From positions 62,001-126,000 of the forward strand of contig CAYNNQ010000002.1 in NCBI GenBank assembly GCA_964398785.1: a stretch of 64,000 bases of DNA. Direction: 5' to 3'. Source of the stretch: CAYNNQ01 sp964398785. Its GTDB lineage: Bacteria; Desulfobacterota; Desulfovibrionia; Desulfovibrionales; Desulfonatronovibrionaceae. Made by a program: the position numbers and the translations under genes. Shown in pieces: positions 25,313-33,153 of this stretch (position 1 is its first letter; the number at the start of each line of letters is the position of its first letter). The notes below the pieces were generated by a model. The model saw nothing but the letters and a program-made list of their open reading frames with translations. It was not told the origin of the DNA and did no database searches.

Positions 25313-26881
25313 ATGGAAGACTCGGAAAATATGGAGAATAATCAGGGCACCAAATTCGACAATGGAGTTACCCATTCTGAGGAATCCAGTGTTTCGCGCA
25401 TCCTGGTCGTGGACGACGAAGAGAGTTTGCGGGAAATTTGTCAGGATGCACTGGAAGATGAAGGATATCAGGTATACTTGGCCGAAGATGGTCAGTCCGC
25501 TTTGGAATTTTTGGCCCAAAACTCCGATGTGGATCTTATTGTTTCCGATTTGCGTATGCCCAAAATGAACGGCATTGATCTTTTGAAAAAACTAAGGGAG
25601 CAAAAGTTCGATATAGATTTTTTGGTCATGACCGGGTTCGGGACCATTGAAACAGCTGTAGAGTGCATGAAACTCGGCGCTTCTGATTATTTGCCCAAGC
25701 CATTCAATATAAGCCACCTTTTGGTCAAAGTGAACAAGGTATTGGCCAACCGAAAATCGCGAATGGAGCACAAAAGACTGGGCAATATTGTTCGTATGCT
25801 CAATCTGAGCAACGCCTTGAACGCCCAGATGGATCTGAAATCGATCTCCTACGAATTCATAACCCATATCCAGAAGAATTTTAAGCCGGATAGCTGTGCA
25901 CTGTTTTTGAAAAATGAAAAAAAGGACACTATCAACTCGGTTATTCGGGGGGTTATATTCCGTACTCAGCAAGAAATATTTTCCTTTGTTCGCGAACTCT
26001 CTCTGGAAGCAATGAATAATCAGCAGTCCAAACTCGTGGATCAGTACAATTTTCCCAAGAGCATGAGGGTGGCCCAAAAAGATTTTCCTTATTCCCTGAT
26101 GATTGTCCCCTTGATTGCCCAGGGAAAATCGATCGGTGTGGTGGCTTTGGTTCGGGAGTTGAAAAACAATGTTTTTGTTTATTCTGACCTCCAGTTGCTT
26201 TCTGTTTTTGCTTCCCATGTGGCCACCGCTATTCAGAATGCGAATATGTATTCCACCATGAAGGACTTGAATCTGGATATTATCCGTTCCTACGCAACCG
26301 CGGTGGAAGTTAAGGACGTGTATACCAAAGGGCACTCGGAAAGGGTGGCTACCTACGGTATCCATTTGGGTATGGAGCTGGGCCTTTCCAGCAAAGAGCT
26401 GGAAAAGATATATGTTGGGGGAGTACTGCACGATATAGGAAAAATCGGAGTGCCGGACAATATATTGAACAAACCGGACAAATTGACCGAAGAGGAATTT
26501 GAGGTAATGAAAGGACATCCTTCCATTGGGCGGGAGATATTATCCCAAGTATGGAGCCTAAGAGATATCCTGCCTATTGTTTATTACCATCACGAGCGAG
26601 TGGATGGGCAGGGATACCCAGAAAAAATATCCGGGGAACAGATTCCCTTTTTGGCCCGGGTGATAAGTGTGGTGGATGCCTTTGAGGCTATGACCTCGGA
26701 TCGGGCTTATAGGAAAGCTCTTCCCCGGGAAAAGGTTGAATCCATTATGCAGAGCGGGGCAGGGACTCAATGGCAGGAGGATCTGGTAGTGAATTGGCTG
26801 GAGATTGTCCGGAACACTGATCCCGGCAAACTGCAGGAAAGTGACTTTTCCGGGATACAAGAGATGTTCGGAAAACAATAG
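25313..26881 (+). CDS. Response regulator with GAF and HD-GYP (c-di-GMP phosphodiesterase) domains
   Basis: The 522-residue protein has a receiver domain at about 28-145 (ILVVDDEE, phospho-acceptor Asp in DLIVSDLRMPKMNG, KP in YLPKPFN), a GAF-like middle (about 170-315) and an HD-GYP domain at about 325-500 (HDIGKIGVPD, HHERVDGQGYPE, VVDAFEAMTSDRAY). HD-GYP domains hydrolyse c-di-GMP. The ATG at 25313 is used; a TTG ten codons earlier is the only longer option. It precedes cheB by 35 bases and could share its transcript, linking c-di-GMP breakdown with chemotaxis. Confidence 0.88.
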   Translation: MEDSENMENNQGTKFDNGVTHSEESSVSRILVVDDEESLREICQDALEDEGYQVYLAEDGQSALEFLAQNSDVDLIVSDLRMPKMNGIDLLKKLREQKFDIDFLVMTGFGTIETAVECMKLGASDYLPKPFNISHLLVKVNKVLANRKSRMEHKRLGNIVRMLNLSNALNAQMDLKSISYEFITHIQKNFKPDSCALFLKNEKKDTINSVIRGVIFRTQQEIFSFVRELSLEAMNNQQSKLVDQYNFPKSMRVAQKDFPYSLMIVPLIAQGKSIGVVALVRELKNNVFVYSDLQLLSVFASHVATAIQNANMYSTMKDLNLDIIRSYATAVEVKDVYTKGHSERVATYGIHLGMELGLSSKELEKIYVGGVLHDIGKIGVPDNILNKPDKLTEEEFEVMKGHPSIGREILSQVWSLRDILPIVYYHHERVDGQGYPEKISGEQIPFLARVISVVDAFEAMTSDRAYRKALPREKVESIMQSGAGTQWQEDLVVNWLEIVRNTDPGKLQESDFSGIQEMFGKQ

Positions 26882-26916
26882 CCGGGGTATTTTTGGGGCA
26901 CCCAGGAGTTTAGTGC

Positions 26917-27981
26917 ATGATTAAGGTTGTGGTTGTTGATGATTCGGCGTTCATGCGCAAGGCTATAAGTGCGATGTTGGCCAAGGATCCGGAGATAGAG
27001 GTGGTTGCCATGGCCCGGGACGGGGAAGAGGGCCTGGATATGATCCGCAAGCATGATCCGGAAGTGGTTACCTTGGATATTGAAATGCCCAAAATGGACG
27101 GGCTGACTGCTCTTAAGCATATAATGATGGAAATGCCCCGTCCGGTTTTAATGGTTAGTTCTTTGACCACTGAAGGTGCCGAGGCCACTCTTAAAGCCAT
27201 GGAATATGGGGCTGTCGATTTCATCCCCAAGCAGCTTTCCAAGGTCAGTCTGGATATTGTCAAAATAGAAGAGGATCTGCGCAAGAAAGTAAAGATTGTA
27301 GCCAGGCGCCGAACGCGACCTCAGCCCTCCCGTATAGGCAAATCCAGAGAAAAAAGAACCGAACCGGCTCGCAGGAAAGTAGCGGAGTCTGCACAAAAGG
27401 GTAAGCAGAAGCGGGATGTGGTGGCAATCGGGGTGTCCACAGGCGGTCCACCTGTGGTACAGAGGATACTTTCCGAACTCCCGGAGAATTTTCCCGCCGG
27501 GATACTTATTGCCCAGCATATGCCCAAGGCTTTTACCGCTCCGTTTGCCAAACGTCTAAACGAAAGCTGCCAGTTGCAGGTCAAGGAAGCCGAAGAAGGT
27601 GATATATTCAAATCGGGGTCGGTTTATGTCTCTCCCGGGGGGCAGCATTTGACTATCGAACAGAAAGTGAGCCGGATTGATGTCGCCCTTAAAGAAGAGC
27701 CCTATGATGCCCTGTATAGGCCTTCGGTAAATGTACTTATGTCCTCCGTGGCCGAAGCTGTTGGTATGCGGGGAGTGGGTGTTATATTGACCGGGATGGG
27801 CAGTGACGGCAAGATGGGGATTGCAGATCTGAAAGAGCGTGGAGGAAAGGCCTTGGCCCAAAACGAAGAGAGCTGTGTGGTTTACGGTATGCCCAAGGCT
27901 TTAGTGGATGAAGGATTGGCTGATGCAGTTGTCTCTTTGGAGGATATGGCCCAGCAAATAGTCTCTATACTCTACAATTAG
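26917..27981 (+). CDS. cheB: Chemotaxis protein-glutamate methylesterase CheB
   Basis: The 354-residue protein has a receiver domain (VVVVDDSAFMRKAI; phospho-acceptor Asp in VTLDIEMPKMDG) and, after a basic linker, the methylesterase domain: GVSTGGPP with the catalytic Ser, QHMPKAFTAPFA with the catalytic His, and LTGMGSDGKMG with the catalytic Asp. It removes methyl groups from chemoreceptors and resets their sensitivity. It begins the chemotaxis cluster that runs through cheA. Confidence 0.95.
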   Translation: MIKVVVVDDSAFMRKAISAMLAKDPEIEVVAMARDGEEGLDMIRKHDPEVVTLDIEMPKMDGLTALKHIMMEMPRPVLMVSSLTTEGAEATLKAMEYGAVDFIPKQLSKVSLDIVKIEEDLRKKVKIVARRRTRPQPSRIGKSREKRTEPARRKVAESAQKGKQKRDVVAIGVSTGGPPVVQRILSELPENFPAGILIAQHMPKAFTAPFAKRLNESCQLQVKEAEEGDIFKSGSVYVSPGGQHLTIEQKVSRIDVALKEEPYDALYRPSVNVLMSSVAEAVGMRGVGVILTGMGSDGKMGIADLKERGGKALAQNEESCVVYGMPKALVDEGLADAVVSLEDMAQQIVSILYN

Positions 27982-28032
27982 AGCCAATTTAGGGCAAAAA
28001 TGAATCAGTGAAGATAGAGAGGGAATAGGGAT

Positions 28033-29964
28033 ATGCCCAATTCTGTTACTGAAGATATAATTCAGCAGCTACAGAGTAACGTTCCGGAGGAACAAAGGGA
28101 AGCCGCTTTTTCTGCCCGGGATAGCGAAGACAAGCGAACTGTTCCTTTGTTGGTGGATCTTCTCCGCAGTCCAAACATAGGAGTCCAGGAAGCAGCGGAT
28201 ATGGCCCTGCGCAAGATGGGGGGCAAAGAAACTGTGCAGGGACTTATACCCCTTTTATTTGAACAGTCCGCCCCAGTGCGGAATCTGGCCATGGATATCC
28301 TGCGGCATGTCGGTCATAATGACATGAATTCCATCATCAGACTCCTGCAAGAGGAATACAGTGATATTCGTATATTTGCCGCGGATATTCTGGGCTCTAG
28401 TGATTCCTATATGGCTGTGGGGCCTCTTTGTGAAACCCTGGTCAGTGATTCGGACGTGAATGTGCGTTATCAGGCTGCGGTCAGCCTAGGGGACCTGCGG
28501 CGCAAAGAGGCGGTGGAGTATCTGAATCAGGCCCTGGAGGACGAGGAATGGGTCCAGTTTGCCGTTATAGAGGCCCTGCTCAAGATCCGGGATGAGTCCT
28601 CGATAAATGCCCTGGGATCAGCCTTGGATTATTCTACTGAGTTGGTCAATTCCATGATTGTGGATGCTTTAGGGGAGATGGGCAGTATAAAGGCCGTGCC
28701 TATGTTACTCAGCAAGCTGGATAACGATCTGGACACGGCCATGCGCAACAAGATTATAAAGGCCTTGGTCAATATACTGGGAGGGAAAGCCATTAATTAT
28801 CTCTCGGATACCGAGAGGAAGAAATTTAAGGAATATTTGCTGATAGCTCTTCAGGATGATGATGAAGGGATTCAGGATGCTGGGGTGAAAGGCATAAGCA
28901 GTATTGGGAGCGAAAGGGGAAGCTGGCTTATACTGCAACTGGCTGCCGCTCTGGATCCGGATCTTCAGGAAGAGCGACGGGAGATGATGGTAGAGTCCCT
29001 GGCTAGGATGGGGATGACCGAGGCCTTACAGGAAGCCCTTTTTAGCGAAAAGGAGAGCCTGAATTCCGTGGCCATAGCTGTTTTATCCAGACTGGGGGGC
29101 AAGGAAGCGGCCGATAATTTGATGCAGGCGTTCTGGGACAAGGGCAGGGATTTACAAAGGGAAATAAGTTCCATATTGAGTAATATCGCAGGCACTGGAG
29201 CCAAGGGGTTTTTTCTGAAGGTTTTGGAAAACCACGAGGACGGGGATGTACTCAAAAATGCCCTGCGCTTTCTGGGGTCCAAGTGCGCGGACACCGAATC
29301 CGCGGAGATGATTTTGCGTTTTTTGAATCACCCGTGGGACGATGTAAAGGAAATAGCGCTGGATGCCGTCTTAAATATCGACACTCCGGAAGTTATGGAC
29401 CGCTTCCGGGAAATGGCTTATTCCGAAGATCCCACATTTCGGCTGATGGCGGTTTATGCCTTTGGGAAATTGGGGGCCCGCGAGAACATGCAGATCTTGA
29501 AAAATGCCTTGAACGACGAAGTCTCTCATGTACGTCAGCTGGCCATGGAGGGATTGGCTGCCCTTTGCTACGAAAGCGGGGAGACCCTGGAGATGCTTAC
29601 TCCACTCCTTAGGGATGAGAGTCGGGATGTGCGTTTGACCCTGGTAGAGTTGCTGGGGGGATGTAATCGTCCGGAGTCAATTCCCTATTTGATTCAGGCC
29701 ATGGAGGATAGGGATGAATGGGTGCGCGTACGGGCAGTAGAGACTTTGGGGGAACGTAAGGAGACATCTGTGGTAAGCAATATTGTCCAGTTATTAAAGG
29801 ACAATTCCACCATGGTGCGGATAAAAGCAGTGGAGACTCTGGGAGAAATGGGAGGAGAGGATAGCTTTCAGGCGCTTCTGGATGTGCTTAGAAGCGGAGA
29901 CGAAGAGATTATGGAAATGGCTGAGCGAGCCCTGGACAAGATTCAAAGTAATCTAGCGGAATAA
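28033..29964 (+). CDS. HEAT-repeat protein in the chemotaxis cluster
   Basis: The 643-residue protein is built from roughly 18-20 HEAT (PBS-lyase type) repeats of about 31 residues each, for example DKRTVPLLVDLLRSPNIGVQ and VRIKAVETLGEMGGEDSFQ. Such solenoids are protein-binding scaffolds and no enzyme motif is visible. It lies between cheB and cheR, only 5 bases before cheR, so it probably works with the chemotaxis proteins, perhaps as a scaffold. I recall the same arrangement in Desulfovibrio clusters; that is from memory. Confidence 0.85.
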   Translation: MPNSVTEDIIQQLQSNVPEEQREAAFSARDSEDKRTVPLLVDLLRSPNIGVQEAADMALRKMGGKETVQGLIPLLFEQSAPVRNLAMDILRHVGHNDMNSIIRLLQEEYSDIRIFAADILGSSDSYMAVGPLCETLVSDSDVNVRYQAAVSLGDLRRKEAVEYLNQALEDEEWVQFAVIEALLKIRDESSINALGSALDYSTELVNSMIVDALGEMGSIKAVPMLLSKLDNDLDTAMRNKIIKALVNILGGKAINYLSDTERKKFKEYLLIALQDDDEGIQDAGVKGISSIGSERGSWLILQLAAALDPDLQEERREMMVESLARMGMTEALQEALFSEKESLNSVAIAVLSRLGGKEAADNLMQAFWDKGRDLQREISSILSNIAGTGAKGFFLKVLENHEDGDVLKNALRFLGSKCADTESAEMILRFLNHPWDDVKEIALDAVLNIDTPEVMDRFREMAYSEDPTFRLMAVYAFGKLGARENMQILKNALNDEVSHVRQLAMEGLAALCYESGETLEMLTPLLRDESRDVRLTLVELLGGCNRPESIPYLIQAMEDRDEWVRVRAVETLGERKETSVVSNIVQLLKDNSTMVRIKAVETLGEMGGEDSFQALLDVLRSGDEEIMEMAERALDKIQSNLAE

Positions 29965-29969
29965 TATTA

Positions 29970-30848
29970 ATGCTACCACTTTTTTCCAAAACAATTACCC
30001 TCAGGCAGGATCTGAAAATCAGTGACGAGGAATTCGGCCTGCTGCGGGATTTTATATATGCACAAAGCGGGATCTACATCCGGGAGAACCGCAAGTATCT
30101 CCTGGAAAACAGGCTGGCCAACCGTTTGAAGGAATTGAACCTGAAAAACTTCGGGGAATATTATTATTTTCTGAAATATGATCCGGGGAGGAAACAGGAA
30201 CTCTCAAAGCTATTTGAGGTCATTACCACCAACGAAACCAGTTTTTTTCGCAATCCTCCTCAGATAGAGGTGCTCCAAAAAAAGATATTACCAGAAGTCC
30301 TGGATTCCCGCCGCAGGGAGAATTCAAAAAAATTGCATATTTGGTCCGCCGGATGTTCTACAGGAGAAGAACCCTACACCCTGGCTATTATTCTGTACGA
30401 AGTGTTAGGCAGAGAAATTTCCAAGTGGGATGTTAAAATAACCGCGAATGATCTTTCCCCGGGAGTGATAAAAAGCGCCCAGAGAGGGATTTATTCCAAA
30501 TATGCCCTGCGCACCACCCCCCAGGAAATAACCGATCGCTATTTTCAGGAGGAGGCCGGAAAATATAAGGTGTCTCCCGAGGTAAAGGAGCTGGTGCAAT
30601 TCGGGGAACTCAATTTAAGTGACCGTTTTCAGGTCAAAAGGGTGGAACGCTCGCACATAATATTTTGTCGCAATGTCATCATCTATTTCGATGATGATAT
30701 GAAAAAAAATGTCATAAATTCTTTTTACGACAATCTGCTGCCCGGCGGTTATTTATTTATCGGCCATTCCGAGTCTTTGCACAACATATCCCGGGCGTTT
30801 ACCCCGCTTCACCATCCGGGGGCCATAGTTTACCGAAAAACTGGATGA
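29970..30848 (+). CDS. cheR: Chemoreceptor methyltransferase CheR
   Basis: The 292-residue protein has the helical CheR N-domain (DEEFGLLRDFIYAQSGIYI) and SAM-binding C-domain: EVITTNETSFFRNP, SAGCSTGEEPYTLAIIL (motif I), ITANDLSPGVIKSAQ and HIIFCRNVIIYFD. It methylates glutamates of chemoreceptors, opposing CheB. Its stop overlaps the start of the next gene by 4 bases. Confidence 0.95.
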   Translation: MLPLFSKTITLRQDLKISDEEFGLLRDFIYAQSGIYIRENRKYLLENRLANRLKELNLKNFGEYYYFLKYDPGRKQELSKLFEVITTNETSFFRNPPQIEVLQKKILPEVLDSRRRENSKKLHIWSAGCSTGEEPYTLAIILYEVLGREISKWDVKITANDLSPGVIKSAQRGIYSKYALRTTPQEITDRYFQEEAGKYKVSPEVKELVQFGELNLSDRFQVKRVERSHIIFCRNVIIYFDDDMKKNVINSFYDNLLPGGYLFIGHSESLHNISRAFTPLHHPGAIVYRKTG

Positions 30849-31246
30849 ATACGGAGAGGGACTTGGAACGTAGGGGATCTGCGCGTTTGCCTAAAGAATA
30901 CCATGTGAGTGTCCGCAAACTGGATTTTCCGCTTTCCGGACAGGAAGAGATCGCTTTAAAGAGTGTGGATATAAGTACTGGAGGGCTGAGGATACAGTCC
31001 CCGGTAAAACTGGAAAGTTCCCAGATGCTCCAGGTAGGCATTACCATGCCTCGTTTGAATAAGTACCATCCCAGTTATTTCAAGGTTTTCGAGAGTGATG
31101 TTTCACAGATCCTGCATGCTGTAGCGGAAGTGGCCTGGGTAAAAGAAGTTTTCTCTGCCCGGCTTTATGAAATCGGTATTAAATTCTTGGATGTGGACGA
31201 AAGTGACTGGAGGGCCTTGCGAGGACTGTTGGGAGAAAATCTGTGA
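30845..31246 (+). CDS. PilZ-domain protein
   Basis: The 133-residue protein carries an N-terminal arginine motif (ERRGSARLP) and DISTGGLRIQSP, matching the PilZ c-di-GMP-binding signature. It overlaps cheR by four bases and so is translationally coupled to it. This places a probable c-di-GMP sensor inside the chemotaxis operon; its target is unknown. Confidence 0.8.
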   Translation: MNTERDLERRGSARLPKEYHVSVRKLDFPLSGQEEIALKSVDISTGGLRIQSPVKLESSQMLQVGITMPRLNKYHPSYFKVFESDVSQILHAVAEVAWVKEVFSARLYEIGIKFLDVDESDWRALRGLLGENL

Positions 31247-31267
31247 TGTGTCTTGCGGGGAATACTT

Positions 31268-32035
31268 TTGACATGTAAGGTTTTATCCATAGCCAACCAG
31301 AAAGGTGGGGTAGGTAAAACAACCACCGCTCTTAGTCTGGGGGGTGCCTTTTCCGCAATGGGGAAAAGGGTTTTGGTTATGGATATGGATCCGCATGCCT
31401 GCGCCTCGATCCATATGGCCTTTTATTCGGAAAAGATGGCTTGCACCGTCCGGGATATATTTGCGCATAAGGGTAGTCTGGATCCTGAACAAGTAGTCAT
31501 AAAAGCGGACGAGGGCAGACCGTTTGATTTTATTCCCAGCCATGTCCGCCTCTCCGATTTGGAATCGGAGCTTAGCGAGGCTACGGGGAAGGGGGTTATT
31601 CTGCGCAATTGGCTACAGGAAGCAAAAAAAAATTATGACTTCGTGATAATTGATTGCCCACCGCAAACTGGAATTATACTTATTAATTCCCTGGTGGCTT
31701 CCGATGTGGTAATCATCCCCATTCAGACCGATTTTTTGGCGTTGCACGGCCTAAAGCTTATTTTTGATACCATACGTACTTTGAATCGGGCACTGAAGAC
31801 CCCGGTAGATTTCCGGGCCCTGGCCACAATGTATGATCGCCGGGCAAGCGCATGCCGACGGGTCTTGAATCTTTTGCGCAAGAAAATGGGCACTCGCCTG
31901 TTCGAGACTGTGATTAATACCGATACCAAATTCCGGGAGTCCAGTGCCCGGGGGATGGTGATCAGCAATTATGCCCCGGAAAGCCGGGGGGCCAAAGAAT
32001 ATGAACTTCTGGCCAAGGAGGTGCTCTCATTATGA
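31268..32035 (+). CDS. ParA-family ATPase of the chemotaxis cluster (ParC-like)
   Basis: The 255-residue protein has the deviant Walker A KGGVGKTTTALSLG, the switch motif DMDPHACAS and the Walker B VIIDCPPQTG of ParA/MinD ATPases. There is no ATG; a TTG at 31268 follows GCGGGGAA by seven bases, whereas the longer TTG at 31253 has no ribosome site. ParA-type proteins within chemotaxis clusters (ParC in Vibrio) place chemoreceptor arrays at the cell pole, and that is the likely role. Confidence 0.85.
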   Translation: MTCKVLSIANQKGGVGKTTTALSLGGAFSAMGKRVLVMDMDPHACASIHMAFYSEKMACTVRDIFAHKGSLDPEQVVIKADEGRPFDFIPSHVRLSDLESELSEATGKGVILRNWLQEAKKNYDFVIIDCPPQTGIILINSLVASDVVIIPIQTDFLALHGLKLIFDTIRTLNRALKTPVDFRALATMYDRRASACRRVLNLLRKKMGTRLFETVINTDTKFRESSARGMVISNYAPESRGAKEYELLAKEVLSL

Positions 32036-32757
32036 AGACACCGGAACAGTATTTTGAGGACCAGGTCTTTGAAGCAGTAAACAAGGACAGCGGCGAAGGT
32101 TTTAGCGAAGAAGAAAAGACGTTTCTGGATAGATATTTGGGGAAGGATGCTCAAAGTGTACTTAAGAGTATGGTCCAGATAGGTGATGGAGAGGAAGTAC
32201 CTTCTTCTGAGCTTATCCCCGAAGAAAATGCAGGGGCGGAGGACTCCAAGGAAAAGCAAGGGGAAGGAGCGGTAAGCGAGGCTGGGCTGGCAAAGACCCA
32301 GGAAGAGGAAGCAGATTACAAAGTCGCGGAAGTGGTCCAGATGATCAGTTTCTGGCTGAATAATCAGGAGTTTGCTTTACCTGTAGACCAGATCAAGGAA
32401 GTAATTCGTTATCAACCCCCGACCAAGTTGCCTGGGGCCCCGAAAAATGTGCAAGGGGTGGTTAATCTCCGGGGGAGAGTAACCCCTATGATCCATTTGG
32501 CCTCCCTTTTAGGGGAATCGGGGAAAGGCGGCAATCCGAAATTTGTTATTGTGTGCCTGTATAAAGGATTGCAGATCGGCTTGGCGATCGAATCAATCGC
32601 TACAATGTACCGGGTGTCTCAAGTGGATATTGAATGGGGAGTGGAATCCAGCTTGGGAGCCAATTCTGATTTGGTGGAAGGGGTGGTCAAAGGGGAGAAA
32701 AAATTGATAGCTATTATCTCTGTGGACAGATTGTCCGAGACCCTGTTGAACAGTTAG
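32032..32757 (+). CDS. CheW-like coupling protein with N-terminal extension (possible ParP analogue)
   Basis: Residues about 98-241 form a CheW domain (ISFWLNNQEFALPVDQIKEV, GVVNLRGRVTPMIHLASLL). Residues 1-97 are an acidic, Glu-rich extension with no CheW similarity. It overlaps the ParA-like gene by four bases. In Vibrio, ParP carries a CheW-like array-binding domain and partners the ParA-like ParC; the order ParA, CheW-like, CheY, CheA here resembles that arrangement. It may equally be the ordinary receptor-kinase coupling protein, since no other CheW lies in the cluster. Confidence 0.82.
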   Translation: MKTPEQYFEDQVFEAVNKDSGEGFSEEEKTFLDRYLGKDAQSVLKSMVQIGDGEEVPSSELIPEENAGAEDSKEKQGEGAVSEAGLAKTQEEEADYKVAEVVQMISFWLNNQEFALPVDQIKEVIRYQPPTKLPGAPKNVQGVVNLRGRVTPMIHLASLLGESGKGGNPKFVIVCLYKGLQIGLAIESIATMYRVSQVDIEWGVESSLGANSDLVEGVVKGEKKLIAIISVDRLSETLLNS

Positions 32758-32766
32758 GGGGAGGGA

Positions 32767-33138
32767 ATGTCACGACACGTATTGATCGTGGACGATGCAA
32801 AAACAGTGCGTAATCTTGTTGCCTTTATTATGAGGAGGGAAGGTTTTCGTGTAACCACTGCAGAAGATGGTTTGGACGGTTTGGAAAAACTGTATTCCCA
32901 CCCGGATGTGGATCTTATTATCTGCGATGTGAATATGCCGCGTATGGACGGATTTACCTATATAAAAACGGTCCGCGAACAGGAGGTATACCGGGATTTG
33001 CCCATTATAGTCCTTTCTACCGAGGGACAGGAACAGGATATACAGGAAGGACTTAGTCTGGGTGCTAATTTGTACCTTGTAAAACCGGCCCAACCGGAGA
33101 AGATGGTCCGCAATGTCAAAATGCTTCTGGATGCATAA
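32767..33138 (+). CDS. cheY: Chemotaxis response regulator CheY
   Basis: The 123-residue single receiver domain has VLIVDDAKTVRNLV, the phospho-acceptor Asp in LIICDVNMPRMDG, a Thr/Ser at LSTEGQ and the Lys in YLVKPAQ. Phosphorylated by CheA, CheY would bind the flagellar switch. It lies between the CheW-like gene and cheA. Confidence 0.92.
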   Translation: MSRHVLIVDDAKTVRNLVAFIMRREGFRVTTAEDGLDGLEKLYSHPDVDLIICDVNMPRMDGFTYIKTVREQEVYRDLPIIVLSTEGQEQDIQEGLSLGANLYLVKPAQPEKMVRNVKMLLDA

Positions 33139-33153
33139 AAATAAGGGGCTAAA

